A stretch of 25,139 bases of DNA from Bacillus sp. UNC41MFS5 (GCF_000686805.1 NZ_JMLP01000034.1:1-25139), one strand, 5' to 3'. Shown: positions 1-7,615, counted from the stretch's first letter. Notes: generated by a model from the letters alone, not told the origin. Made by a program: numbers and translations.

Positions 1-58
1 TGCATGTATTAGGCACGCCGCCAGCGTTCGTCCTGAGCCAGGATCAAACTCTCCAAGA
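1..58 (-). rRNA. rrs: 16S ribosomal RNA, 5' end only (partial)
   Basis: Read on the minus strand, the sequence has the universal 16S start AGAGTTTGATCCTGGCTCAG followed by GACGAACGCTGGCGGCG and the Firmicutes-typical CTAATACATGCA. Only the first ~58 nt lie in the window, and the gene continues beyond the left edge. The exact mature 5' end (near position 58) is placed by analogy with B. subtilis, where a few bases precede GGAGAGTTTGATC. Two promoters and a boxA lie upstream, so this is the start of a complete rRNA transcription unit. Its place next to pdaB matches the rRNA operon at this point of the B. subtilis map. Confidence 0.97.
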
Positions 59-143
59 AAGTTGATTAGCTCATTTGTTACGTTGGCTTAGCTTCATAAT
101 TGAAACTAAAATTTATTGTTTGTTTGCACGATTTTGTTTGTTT

Positions 144-158
144 AGTTTTCAAAGAACA
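144..158 (-). promoter_or_regulatory. rRNA leader boxA antitermination site
   Basis: The minus strand reads TGTTCTTTGAAAACT, close to the boxA element of Bacillus rRNA leaders, which loads the NusB/S10 antitermination complex. It lies about 90 nt upstream of the 16S gene and downstream of both promoters, as expected. Confidence 0.75.
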
Positions 159-189
159 ATTTATTTAATCGCCCAAAAGCGACTTTATT

Positions 190-218
190 AATATATCACC
201 CACAAAACATAATGTCAA
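190..218 (-). promoter_or_regulatory. rRNA operon promoter P2 (sigma-A)
   Basis: On the minus strand: -35 TTGACA (213-218), a 17-nt spacer, and -10 TATATT (190-195). It is the promoter nearer the 16S gene. Confidence 0.88.
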
Positions 219-261
219 CAACTTTTTTCGAAGTTCTTTTATGTCAGCAGCGACGTTTATT

Positions 262-290
262 AATATACCAAGATACTTATTTATTGTCAA
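262..290 (-). promoter_or_regulatory. rRNA operon promoter P1 (sigma-A)
   Basis: On the minus strand: -35 TTGACA (285-290), a 17-nt spacer, and -10 TATATT (262-267). It lies 72 bp upstream of P2, giving the usual tandem P1/P2 arrangement of Bacillus rRNA operons. Confidence 0.88.
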
Positions 291-321
291 CGGTTCGTGC
301 ATAAAAAAATGAAGTTTTTTC

Positions 322-552
322 TTATCCCTTTTTCCTATCCTTCTTTCCTCTTCTCATATACTTTAGACAATCATGGGGAGAAGCCACCCTTCGAAAGAGG
401 GTAAATAATACTTTATATCTTTCTTCCATTGCTCTCTTTACTATATGATCTATACGATCATCTCTTAAATCAAAAAGGATTTCATCCATCTCTCTTTTAA
501 TAAGGTATTCCATTTCTTTTACTTCCTTATCATTTATTAGAAGTCCAAACAT
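322..552 (-). CDS. small conserved hypothetical protein between rRNA operon and pdaB
   Basis: A 76-residue soluble protein that is highly charged and probably helical, with a very basic C-terminus ending RRGKKDRKKG. There is no signal peptide or membrane segment. A GGAGG ribosome binding site (minus strand, about 558-562) sits at good spacing before the ATG, which makes this a real gene and not a chance ORF. It is transcribed toward the rRNA promoters and ends about 30 bp upstream of the P1 -35 box. I believe similar short proteins occur in other Bacillus genomes, but I know no function. The Lys/Arg-rich tail would allow nucleic-acid contact; that is only inference. Confidence 0.72.
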   Translation of the reverse strand: MFGLLINDKEVKEMEYLIKREMDEILFDLRDDRIDHIVKRAMEERYKVLFTLFRRVASPHDCLKYMRRGKKDRKKG

Positions 553-626
553 TGAATAACCTCCAGGTAATATCTAGTTATTGTAGTATTTTCCAATTAT
601 TGAGATTTTATTATAAGATTTTCTAT

Positions 627-655
627 TCATATTTTAAAAAAAGTCCGCATAGGTT
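627..655 (+). promoter_or_regulatory. candidate sigma-E promoter of pdaB
   Basis: TCATATT (627-633), a 14-nt spacer, then CATAGGTT (648-655). This resembles the sigma-E pattern (KMATATT, 14-15 nt, CATACAHT) and lies 33 bp before the pdaB start. Mother-cell expression fits a cortex or spore-envelope enzyme. Confidence 0.6.
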
Positions 656-688
656 GAGATAAGGACAGTATTGGACGAGGTGGGGACG

Positions 689-1438
689 ATGAAATTTTTT
701 GTATTTAACGGGAAGTCTTTTAAGAACATTTCACTTATTTTAATTGCGGCATTTTTTACTGCATGGTTTCTCTACATAGAGAACCTTACACAAATCCCTG
801 TATTTTCAACAAAGGATGGTCCGAAAGCTATTTATAGAGGGGAGAAGGGTCTTGCCCTTACTTTTAATATCGGTTGGGGCGATGAAAAGGCAGAGCCTAT
901 TTTAGATACCTTAAAGAATGAAAATGTAAAAGCAGCTACTTTCTTCTTAGCTGGTTCGTGGGCCGAGCGGCACCCAGACATTGTTAATAAAATCATAAAG
1001 GATGGTTATGAAATCGGTATTCTTGGCTACGAATACAAGGACTATCGGGACTTAGAAGATGTAAAAATTGGCCAAGATATCTCAAAAGCACAAGAAGCCT
1101 TCAGGAAACTAAATATGAAGGATATTAAATTACTCCGCGCTCCAACCGGTCATTTTGATGAGCGGACTTTAAAAATTGCCAAAAGATATGGATATACAGT
1201 AGTCCATTGGAGTGTCGATTCAAAAGACTGGAATAATCCTGGAATCCCAGCCATTGTCAAAAACGTTGGTAAAGCAGACAAAGGCGATATCGTTCTGCTT
1301 CACGCTTCCGATTCAGCAAAGCAAACGGCAAAAGCCCTGCCGTTAATTTTAAAGGAAATTCGCCAAAAAGGGTTTAAGCTTGTTTCCGTATCAGAAATGA
1401 TAGCTAACGGTGAGGCCAGTTCAAAAGAAATTAGATAA
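689..1438 (+). CDS. pdaB: PdaB-type polysaccharide deacetylase family sporulation protein
   Basis: A 249-residue NodB-fold protein with an N-terminal membrane anchor (about residues 11-30) and an extracytoplasmic deacetylase domain (about 55-235). It matches PdaB (YbaN) of B. subtilis in length, layout and position. PdaB is required to maintain spores after late sporulation. The ATG at 689 is preferred over an upstream in-frame TTG at 671 because GAGGTGGGG precedes the ATG. The usual NodB metal motifs are degenerate: motif 1 reads TFNIGWGDE with no Asp-Asp pair, and the His-containing motif 2 position reads YEIGILGYEY. Motif-like LLRAPTGHF and LLHASDS segments remain. Enzymatic activity is therefore doubtful. 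The gene converges with kbaA and shares its terminator. Confidence 0.93.
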   Translation: MKFFVFNGKSFKNISLILIAAFFTAWFLYIENLTQIPVFSTKDGPKAIYRGEKGLALTFNIGWGDEKAEPILDTLKNENVKAATFFLAGSWAERHPDIVNKIIKDGYEIGILGYEYKDYRDLEDVKIGQDISKAQEAFRKLNMKDIKLLRAPTGHFDERTLKIAKRYGYTVVHWSVDSKDWNNPGIPAIVKNVGKADKGDIVLLHASDSAKQTAKALPLILKEIRQKGFKLVSVSEMIANGEASSKEIR

Positions 1439-1442
1439 ACAC

Positions 1443-1480
1443 AAAAAAACCGTCCAACTTATTAAATGGACGGTTTTTTT
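1443..1480. terminator. bidirectional terminator shared by pdaB and kbaA
   Basis: A perfect 14-bp inverted repeat (AAAAAAACCGTCCA at 1443-1456, TGGACGGTTTTTTT at 1467-1480) with a 10-nt loop and runs of A and T on either side, so it can act on both strands. The kbaA stop codon (1462-1464) lies in the loop, and the last kbaA codons form the right arm of the stem. Confidence 0.92.
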
Positions 1481-2151
1481 GTCTTTTTCTTGTTTTCAGG
1501 TTTATTATTTTTCACACTTTGGGATTGGCTTGCCCTCTTTTGTCTATCCTGCTGTGATTGCAGGTTTAATTTATGCAAAATTAAAAGCTGGTAAGCATTA
1601 CATGCCATTAATGCAAACATCATGAGGTAAAGCCAGCTCTTTTCATTTACACGAAGTACTGGTACCCACTCAACTAATGTAACCACAATCATAAAGAACA
1701 TGGCAGGAATAAACGCATCCCGATTAGTCTGTTTTACTTTATACCATGCTGCCGCCAACGCAGCAACTAATAGGATGATAGCTGGACCAAAGTATGGGAA
1801 AACAGAATCACTCGGGTCAGCAAAATTTTCGTATCGCAGATAAACTAAATCAAATAAACCAAATAGAATAAGCACGATTTGAACAGCATTCCACAATGAA
1901 ACAGATTTAAAGATCCCTAAACCGAAACGGTGAACCGTTAAATATGCAAAAAAGCCCATTTGGCTAATAACACTAAACAAAAAGCCCATGACAATTAACC
2001 AAATCAATGTCGACAAAATATCAATGAGTTTAAATTCAGTAAAATAGGGCTCAAACTCATTCCAGCGAACAATAAAGCCCACAATAGCCGTTGTGAGTCC
2101 TCCCACTAATAATGTGTTTAAGAAAAGTTTTACCCAATTACGGCTTGTCAC
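1462..2151 (-). CDS. kbaA: KinB-signaling pathway activator KbaA
   Basis: A 229-residue integral membrane protein with about six hydrophobic segments and a polar Gln/Lys/Asn-rich C-terminal tail of about 35 residues. It corresponds to KbaA, needed in B. subtilis for activity of the sporulation kinase KinB. The synteny pdaB-kbaA-gerD-salA supports the call. The start is taken as GTG at 2151 because GGAGG (2160-2164) sits 8 nt upstream; the protein then begins VTSRNWVKLF. Upstream in-frame ATGs at 2166 and 2220 lack a ribosome binding site. The B. subtilis protein is about 198 residues, so the charged tail is longer here. It is divergent from gerD. Confidence 0.9.
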   Translation of the reverse strand: MTSRNWVKLFLNTLLVGGLTTAIVGFIVRWNEFEPYFTEFKLIDILSTLIWLIVMGFLFSVISQMGFFAYLTVHRFGLGIFKSVSLWNAVQIVLILFGLFDLVYLRYENFADPSDSVFPYFGPAIILLVAALAAAWYKVKQTNRDAFIPAMFFMIVVTLVEWVPVLRVNEKSWLYLMMFALMACNAYQLLILHKLNLQSQQDRQKRASQSQSVKNNKPENKKKTKKPSI

Positions 2152-2236
2152 ACTATAAACCTCCATAATACGAAAATAATCAATATTATGATTGTACCAA
2201 GCCAAATTTGAAAAATCCATAATTTATGATTTCATA

Positions 2237-2267
2237 CGAATAATCTTTCACAAGTTACAACATGCTA
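2237..2267 (+). promoter_or_regulatory. candidate forespore (sigma-G) promoter of gerD
   Basis: CGAATA (2237-2242), an 18-nt spacer, and CATGCTA (2261-2267). This is close to the sigma-G/sigma-F pattern (TGAATA, 17-18 nt, CATACTA) and 34 bp before gerD. GerD is a known forespore product, so the context agrees. Confidence 0.7.
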
Positions 2268-2301
2268 AACTTAAGGATTTTTATGTGAAAGGGGCTTATT
2301 A

Positions 2302-2910
2302 ATGAAAGCAAAAAGCATGTTGCTCCTCCTGCCCATCATGGTGTTCTTGACAAGCTGTTCTTCCAATGAATCCAGCGGCGGAGGACAAGTTGATTACGAA
2401 CAAACGAAAAAGATGGTAGTTGATATTCTTAAAACAGATGATGGTAAGAAAGCACTCCAAGAAGTAATGTCCAGTGATGGCATGAAAGAAAAGCTCGTAA
2501 TGGATCAAAAAGTAGTCTCTGATACGATCCAGCAAACACTTACATCAGATAAGGCAAAAGATTATTGGAAAGAAACGTTTAGTGACCCAAAATTCGCACA
2601 AAGCGTTTCAAAAAACTTGAAATCTGAAAATAAAAAATTACTGAAGGAATTAATGAATGACCCCGAATATAGAGGGATGATGATTGAAGTTTTTAAAGAG
2701 CCGGAAATCCAAAAAGAGATGGCAGATGCATTAAAAAGCAAAGAGTACCGGGCGCATCTACAGAAGGTCATAACAGAAACAGTAGATAGCCCCTTGTTTA
2801 AAGCAAAAATACAAGAATTACTCTTAAAGGCAGCAGAAGAAGCGAATAGCAAATCCGCTAGTAAAAGCCAAAGTTCCGACAGCGGCAGTAAAACCGACAC
2901 AGGGAGCTGA
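2302..2910 (+). CDS. gerD: spore germination lipoprotein GerD
   Basis: A 202-residue lipoprotein. A lipoprotein signal peptide (residues 1-18) ends in the lipobox LTSC, with Cys19 as the predicted lipid-modified residue. A helical, charged core (about 30-175) follows, then a Ser/Lys-rich low-complexity tail. GerD sits in the spore inner membrane and organises the nutrient receptors into the germinosome in B. subtilis. The ATG at 2302 is preceded by AAAGGGG. A sigma-G-like promoter lies upstream and a bidirectional terminator follows, so the gene is monocistronic. The C-terminal tail appears slightly longer than in the B. subtilis protein (about 185 residues). Confidence 0.94.
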   Translation: MKAKSMLLLLPIMVFLTSCSSNESSGGGQVDYEQTKKMVVDILKTDDGKKALQEVMSSDGMKEKLVMDQKVVSDTIQQTLTSDKAKDYWKETFSDPKFAQSVSKNLKSENKKLLKELMNDPEYRGMMIEVFKEPEIQKEMADALKSKEYRAHLQKVITETVDSPLFKAKIQELLLKAAEEANSKSASKSQSSDSGSKTDTGS

Positions 2911-2941
2911 GGTAAATTATTTATCTAAACCCCTGCTATCC

Positions 2942-2986
2942 AAAAAAAGAGAAACCTTTTCCAGAACAGAAAAGGTTTCTCTTTTT
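2942..2986. terminator. bidirectional terminator shared by gerD and salA
   Basis: Stem GAGAAACCTTTTC / GAAAAGGTTTCTC with a 7-nt loop, flanked by A-run and T-run. It lies between the convergent stop codons of gerD (2910) and salA (2991). Confidence 0.92.
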
Positions 2987-2990
2987 GCAT

Positions 2991-4049
2991 TTATTTATTT
3001 TTTAGTAAGGCAGTTACTTTTTCAGCAATGTCTAAATAAATTTTTCCAGTCTGATGGTCTTCTTGATAGATTGATGGAGCAAAGTCTTCGTCGTTCCAAT
3101 CCGGCTGGTTAAGAGGCAAACGTCCAAGAACTTCAGTATTCAATTCTTCAGCTAATTTATCTCCGCCGCCTTGGCCAAATACATATTCCTTTTCACCAGT
3201 CAGCTTACTTTCAAAGTATGCCATGTTCTCAATAACACCAAGAACTTCATGGTCGGTTTTCAGTGCCATCGCACCAGCACGTGCTGCAACAAACGCAGCT
3301 GTCGGATGTGGAGTAGTAACGATAATTTCTTTACATGCCGGCAGCATGGTATGAACGTCTAAAGCCACGTCCCCAGTACCTGGCGGCAAATCTAATAATA
3401 GATAGTCGATATCGCCCCACTCTACTTCACTAAAGAAGCTGTTTAACATTTTTCCTAACATAGGTCCACGCCAAATAATTGGTGAATTGTCTTCAACAAA
3501 GAAGCCCATTGAAATGACTTGGACGCCAAAACGTTCTACAGGGATAATCTTTTCTCCTCTGACTACAGGTCTTTGTGTAATTCCCATCATATCAGGCACA
3601 CTAAATCCATAAATATCGGCATCTATTAATCCAACCTTTTTGCCTAGGCGTGCAAGAGCGACAGCAAGGTTCACTGACACCGTTGATTTACCGACACCGC
3701 CTTTTCCACTTGCAATGGCAATGAAGGTGGTTTTATCTGAATGAAGCAAATTAGTATCATTACTTTCTGGTTCCGCATGACGATGAGCGGCTAATACTTC
3801 TTCAGGAAGATCACTAAAGCGGATTCCAACCGTTGCCGCCCCAGCTTCTTTTAACAAATTAACAATTTGGGTTTGTAATTGGAGTTGCTCCGCTGTACCA
3901 GTCTTTGCGATTGCCACTTTTACGCTGACATGGTTTTTTTCTTCTTTGATCTTTATTTCCACAATAGCATTTAATTCAGCTAATGTTTTATGTAAAAATG
4001 GTTCCTTCAAGCTGCCTAGAACCTCATAGATTCTTTCCTCTGTTAACAT
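2991..4049 (-). CDS. salA: SalA, Mrp/NBP35-family P-loop ATPase and regulator
   Basis: A 352-residue protein, the same length as B. subtilis SalA (YbaL). Residues 1-80 form a MIP18/DUF59-like domain. The remainder is a Mrp-type P-loop ATPase with a deviant Walker A (GKGGVGKST, residues 115-123) and the Mrp motifs LIDADIYG and LLLDLPPGTGD. The CxxC pair that carries Fe-S clusters in classical Mrp/ApbC proteins is absent (the position reads ENMAYFESKLTGEKE). This fits the SalA branch, which in B. subtilis represses scoC and so raises exoprotease production. The ATG at 4049 is chosen because GAGGTG precedes it; an upstream in-frame start at 4082 lacks a ribosome binding site. Confidence 0.93.
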   Translation of the reverse strand: MLTEERIYEVLGSLKEPFLHKTLAELNAIVEIKIKEEKNHVSVKVAIAKTGTAEQLQLQTQIVNLLKEAGAATVGIRFSDLPEEVLAAHRHAEPESNDTNLLHSDKTTFIAIASGKGGVGKSTVSVNLAVALARLGKKVGLIDADIYGFSVPDMMGITQRPVVRGEKIIPVERFGVQVISMGFFVEDNSPIIWRGPMLGKMLNSFFSEVEWGDIDYLLLDLPPGTGDVALDVHTMLPACKEIIVTTPHPTAAFVAARAGAMALKTDHEVLGVIENMAYFESKLTGEKEYVFGQGGGDKLAEELNTEVLGRLPLNQPDWNDEDFAPSIYQEDHQTGKIYLDIAEKVTALLKNK

Positions 4050-4087
4050 AAAAAGCACCTCACATTTTGAATTCGTTTCCATCTCTC

Positions 4088-4096
4088 AGTATATCA
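4088..4096 (-). promoter_or_regulatory. candidate extended -10 promoter of salA
   Basis: The minus strand reads TGATATACT, an extended -10 (TGnTATACT), about 38 bp upstream of the salA start, with no good -35 box. Two CAGTTAA copies (on the plus strand, 4102-4108 and 4113-4119) lie just upstream and could be regulator contacts. This is weak, pattern-only evidence. Confidence 0.4.
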
Positions 4097-4160
4097 TAAC
4101 CCAGTTAAGAAACAGTTAAATGAATCACACGTATTTTTAATTAGTTATTCGCCTTTTTCC

Positions 4161-4188
4161 AAAAAAATAGAAGGTGATTTCTCACCCT
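4161..4188 (-). terminator. cwlD terminator
   Basis: On the minus strand AGGGTGA-GAAA-TCACCTT forms a 7-bp stem (one G-U pair) with a tetraloop, followed by CTATTTTTTT. It begins at the last base of the cwlD stop codon. Confidence 0.78.
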
Positions 4189-4913
4189 CAATACTCTGGT
4201 TCGACTAGTTCTTTTTCATTCGTGTAATATCGAATGATTCCTTGATAGATGGAAACGGCAACTTTATCTTGGTAAGAATCCTTTTTTAACTTTTCTTTTT
4301 CAGCAGGGTTGGACAAAAAGCCAACTTCAACTAAAACCCCTGGTTTCTTCGCATTTTTTAAAATATAGACGTTATTAATGGGCTTCGCTCTACGCGTCGT
4401 ATTTTTTAAATTTGTCCGCAGCTCATCTTGGATAAACTTGGCTGCCTCTGCATTTTCTTTATATTGTGGTGCATAGAAGGTTTGAGCCCCGCTCCACACC
4501 GAAGAGGGAATGGCGTTTAAATGAATACTGACAAAAAAGTCATTATCACCCTCGTTGATCATTTTCAGTCTCGTTTTTAGATCTTCCACTTTTCTTCGAC
4601 TGTACCCCCTTGTATCAGATGCTGCTAAATCGGTATCTGTTTCTCTGGTCATAATGACAAGGGCCCCTTGCATTTGCAAGTAATCCCGAACTTTTTTGGT
4701 AATCTCTAAGGCAATGTCTTTTTCTAAGGTTTGACCCGTTCCTGCGCCGCCATCTGGTCCGCCGTGGCCCGGGTCAAGCAAAATGATTTTTCCTGACAAC
4801 GGAAGATTCCACGCATTCAATGAGTCATCTTCAACAAAGTCGTATTGTAAAACGAAAAATAAGACAAATAGGCCTACAATAAAACTAATTATTTTCAGTC
4901 TTCGCTTTGACAC
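4188..4913 (-). CDS. cwlD: N-acetylmuramoyl-L-alanine amidase CwlD (spore cortex muramic lactam)
   Basis: A 241-residue Amidase_3 protein with an N-terminal uncleaved signal or anchor (about residues 5-23). Zinc-site residues are visible: His50 in LLDPGHGGPDGG, Glu64, and His131 in SIHLNA. The likely catalytic Glu196 is in LVEVGFLSN. CwlD removes the stem peptide from muramic acid so that a deacetylase (PdaA) can form muramic-delta-lactam, the mark recognised by germination lytic enzymes. The length is close to the B. subtilis protein (237). The start is GTG at 4913 with AAGGA upstream. It lies 83 bp after ybaK in the same orientation, as in B. subtilis. Confidence 0.95.
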   Translation of the reverse strand: MSKRRLKIISFIVGLFVLFFVLQYDFVEDDSLNAWNLPLSGKIILLDPGHGGPDGGAGTGQTLEKDIALEITKKVRDYLQMQGALVIMTRETDTDLAASDTRGYSRRKVEDLKTRLKMINEGDNDFFVSIHLNAIPSSVWSGAQTFYAPQYKENAEAAKFIQDELRTNLKNTTRRAKPINNVYILKNAKKPGVLVEVGFLSNPAEKEKLKKDSYQDKVAVSIYQGIIRYYTNEKELVEPEY

Positions 4914-4996
4914 CCCATCATTCCTTCCCGCTCGTCCCTATTCTCTAAACTATATGGGACAAAGGGGGGAATTAGAACAGGAAGAAATGCCGGACC

Positions 4997-5440
4997 TTAG
5001 TGCAGACGGAGCTTGTGGCGTCTTTGTCCTTTTTCAAAGCCTTCTCTCCACCAGATATGGATATATTGCTCACATAGGTAATAAAGTGATTCACTCATGA
5101 CGCCTTCTTCACCGCTTCCCCAATAAAGGAAAAAGTTATATAACGTATCAATTAGGTGTTTTTCTTCTCGGTAGCAGCGTTTTCGAACATCATCAAGGTT
5201 TTCCCCATGATAGCCAAACTTGCTATATTTTGCCCCCAATAAAAAAGCTTCCAGTGCGATATCATAGCATGCTTCTTCAATTCCTGTATTCATGATGAGG
5301 CTGGAAACTATTTTGGTTGAGCCAAAGTATTGTTGGACTCGTTCTTTTAATGTATTAATCGATAGTTCCCGAAGGACTGATCGTTCATATTTTATTTGTT
5401 TTTCCCGTTTTTTTTCCTTAAAGGTCGTAATTACTGTCAC
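4997..5440 (-). CDS. ybaK: YbaK, DUF2521 family protein
   Basis: A 147-residue soluble protein of unknown function, equal in length to B. subtilis YbaK. It is rich in charged and aromatic residues, with no catalytic motif that I recognise. It starts at GTG 5440 behind GAGGTG, lies directly upstream of cwlD, and probably shares its transcript, as in B. subtilis. The methyltransferase-like ybaJ that sits between rpsI and ybaK in B. subtilis is absent; a NERD pseudogene is found here instead. Confidence 0.88.
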   Translation of the reverse strand: MTVITTFKEKKREKQIKYERSVLRELSINTLKERVQQYFGSTKIVSSLIMNTGIEEACYDIALEAFLLGAKYSKFGYHGENLDDVRKRCYREEKHLIDTLYNFFLYWGSGEEGVMSESLYYLCEQYIHIWWREGFEKGQRRHKLRLH

Positions 5441-5611
5441 TACTTTTCACCTCTTAGAACTATTCTTTAACTGGGGTTCAGAAGAAATGCAAAGTTTTAA
5501 GTTGCCAATTTTTATCGGGTGAGCCGAAATAATGTTAACAAAGGATTCAAATAAATTTTATGTTTTCTATTGTAAAATTAAGGTGGAGCGTTTTAGGAAA
5601 GGACGTGGCAC

Positions 5612-6522
5612 ATGCCGCATGATAAGTCACGTATGAAGACAAAAGAATTAAGAATCCTGTGTTCATTGAACGTAAGAATGGAGTTGTCTTCAAAGGACAA
5701 GCAGCGACTTGCTTACCTTGAAAAGGGATACCAGGGGGAGGTATTCTTTGACCAGTTAACTTCAGAGTTGAAAAATGATTTATAGATTTTAAATGATTTA
5801 GGCCTTGAGCATAATAAATCTTATTTTCAAATTGATACACTTATTATTTCTTCACATACAATTTATCCCTTTGAAATAAAAAACTTTGAGGGAGATTATC
5901 TATATGAATTAGGCAATTTCTATCCTAAATTATCAAAGGATGAAATTAGAAATCCTTTACATCAATTAAAACGAAGTAAGTCACTCCTCCGTCCTTTACT
6001 TAAAGACCTTGGTACTCACTTACCTATTAAAGGCAACGTAACCTTCGTAAACCCCAATTTCACCTTATATCAAGCCCCATTAAATGAGCCAATTATTCAC
6101 CCCACTCAGCTGAACAGTTTATGAAAAGTTTAAGTGAGATTCCTTCAAAACTAACAAACCACCACAAAATGCTTGCTGATCAACTTATCTCACTCCACCA
6201 AACTGACAATCCTTTTTCCCGGTATCCCCCATATAGCTTTAGTCACTTGAAAAAGGGGATTATTTGTGGAATGTGCCTTTCGTTGATCATTTATGGTGAA
6301 GAAAAGAAGATGATTATCTGTGGGACATGCGGGCATATGGAAACACTCGATTCTGCTGTCTTACGGTGTGTGGAGGAATTAGTGTTGCTTTTTCCTGGCA
6401 TCATAATTACAACTAATCTGGTCTTTGAATGGTGTGGGATTGGGTCAAAAAAGCAAATTAGTCGAATCCTTAAACAAAACTATACCTTGATGGGGTTTGG
6501 TCAATGGACTTATTATGAATAG
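5612..6522 (+). pseudogene. NERD (nuclease-related domain) protein, disrupted
   Basis: The plus-strand reading from ATG 5612 gives an N-terminus MKTKELRILCSLNVRMELSS and LEKGYQGEVFFDQL. An in-frame TAG follows at 5783-5785. The same frame then continues with QIDTLIISS, YPFEIKNFEGDY and NPLHQLKRSKSLLR, the signature segments of NERD proteins (the catalytic-like ExK is in FEIKN). At 6122 the frame closes with TGA, and the protein continues in another frame from about 6121 with a C-terminal zinc-ribbon-like part (CGMC and CGTC). A 1-nt loss or 2-nt gain near 6115-6121 explains the shift. The open C-terminal segment (6121-6522, 133 aa) could pass for a gene but is the tail of this one. Some NERD proteins are linked to DNA processing or phage defence; the role here is unknown. 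Confidence 0.85.
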
Positions 6523-6545
6523 ATTTACCGAGGCAACTCTTTTTC

Positions 6546-6592
6546 GTACATAGAGGTAGGGGCAATTGACTACCCTATGTACTCTTTTTTTT
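6546..6592 (+). terminator. strong intrinsic terminator after NERD pseudogene
   Basis: GTACATAG / CTATGTAC (6546-6553, 6575-6582) plus an inner GGTAG / CTACC stem, separated by one bulged A, then TCTTTTTTTTC. It lies 24 bp after the pseudogene stop. Confidence 0.88.
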
Positions 6593-6600
6593 CGCTACTT

Positions 6601-6776
6601 GGTCGTCAATAGCCTCTATTGGCCACCCTGGCGACCCTTTTTTCCCCTTCTCGGTCGTCAATAGCCTCTATTGGCTACCCTGGCGACCCTTTTTTCCCCT
6701 TCTCGGTTGTCAATAGCCTCTATTGGCTACCCTGGCGACCCTTTTTTCTCTTCCTCAGTCGTCAATGACATCTATT
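6601..6776 (+). repeat. 52-bp tandem array of terminator-like hairpins (3 full units plus a decayed fourth)
   Basis: Units start at 6601, 6653, 6705 and 6757, an exact 52-bp period. Units 1 and 2 differ at a single base; unit 3 has a few changes; unit 4 keeps only about its first 20 bases in diverged form. In each full unit GGTCGTCA (GGTTGTCA in unit 3) pairs with TGGCGACC to form an 8-bp outer stem. Inside it CAATAG-CCT-CTATTG forms a small second hairpin. A run of six T follows the outer stem, so each unit looks like an intrinsic terminator for the plus strand. The array fills the gap between the NERD pseudogene terminator and the SDR gene. No promoter is evident here. Confidence 0.93.
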
Positions 6777-6898
6777 CACTCGTTATTCCATTAATTTCTC
6801 ATCCTAAAGTTGTAGATAAACTTCAAGCTTTTTTCCGAAGGCCGATTTTCCAGAAACCTTTATGCTTAAGACATCAAGAAACAAAGGGAGAGATGAAT

Positions 6899-7615
6899 AT
6901 GAATAATAAAGTTGTGATGATTACTGGAGCGTCTAAGGGATTAGGCAGAGCGTTGACACTAGCTTTTGCAAAGGAAGGAGCTAAACTGGCAATCTGTTCA
7001 AGGACACCAGAAAAACTCTTAAAAGTGAAAGAAGAAGCTCAAAAATTAGGTGCTGAGGTTCTCGCGGTTACCGCGGATATTTCCAAATCACGGGATGTGG
7101 AACGTTTCATTGTGATGACCGAGGAGGCATTTGGCCACATTGATGTCCTAATAAATAATGCATCTATCCTAGGCCCTAGTCCAATGCCTTTACTTCTCGA
7201 TTACCCAGAAGAAGATTTTGCGGAAGTGCTGCGAGTCAATGCTGTTTCGCCATTTCTTGTGACAAGAAGGGTCATTCCGGGGATGCTTGAGCGGAACGAA
7301 GGATCAATTATCAATGTAACTTCTGAAGCTGGTCATACGGGTTATGCAGGATGGGGTGCGTACGGAATTTCTAAGTTTGCCGTGGAAGGCCTCACCCAGA
7401 CATGGGCAGACGAATTAAAGGAGACGAATGTTCGGGTAAACATGGTCGATCCCGGTGAAATGGACACAGAAATGCATCAGTTAGCTGTCCCAAATTGCAA
7501 CTATCCATTAGCTAAGCCGGAAGATGTCATCGAAATCTTTCTGTATCTAGCATCAGTTAGGGCTGCAGGAATAAATGGCCAGCGCTTTGAGGCCCAAGTA
7601 GAGGAGGAATTGTGA
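6899..7615 (+). CDS. short-chain dehydrogenase/reductase (SDR)
   Basis: A 238-residue classical SDR. The NAD(P) motif is TGASKGLG (residues 9-16), the NNA motif is at 86-88, and the catalytic Ser142, Tyr155 and Lys159 are in place (Tyr-Gly-Ile-Ser-Lys). SRT at 34-36 after the second strand suggests NADPH over NADH, by inference. The substrate is unknown. The ATG at 6899 is chosen because GGGAG lies 8 nt upstream; a near-upstream ATG at 6893 is too close to that site. The stop overlaps the start of the QueA-like gene by one base, so the two are translationally coupled. Confidence 0.9.
   Translation: MNNKVVMITGASKGLGRALTLAFAKEGAKLAICSRTPEKLLKVKEEAQKLGAEVLAVTADISKSRDVERFIVMTEEAFGHIDVLINNASILGPSPMPLLLDYPEEDFAEVLRVNAVSPFLVTRRVIPGMLERNEGSIINVTSEAGHTGYAGWGAYGISKFAVEGLTQTWADELKETNVRVNMVDPGEMDTEMHQLAVPNCNYPLAKPEDVIEIFLYLASVRAAGINGQRFEAQVEEEL

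Noticed and set aside
5547..5840. A 97-residue minus-strand frame upstream of ybaK
   Set aside because: It is antisense to the NERD pseudogene, whose plus-strand frame has recognisable family motifs.
6121..6522. Stand-alone 133-residue zinc-ribbon protein
   Set aside because: It continues directly from the NERD reading frame after a frameshift, has no ribosome binding site of its own, and matches the C-terminal part of NERD proteins.
6671..6898. N-terminal extension of the SDR protein by about 76 residues through the hairpin array
   Set aside because: The extension translates the tandem repeats, has no ribosome binding site at its start and no SDR homology. The good site is before ATG 6899.
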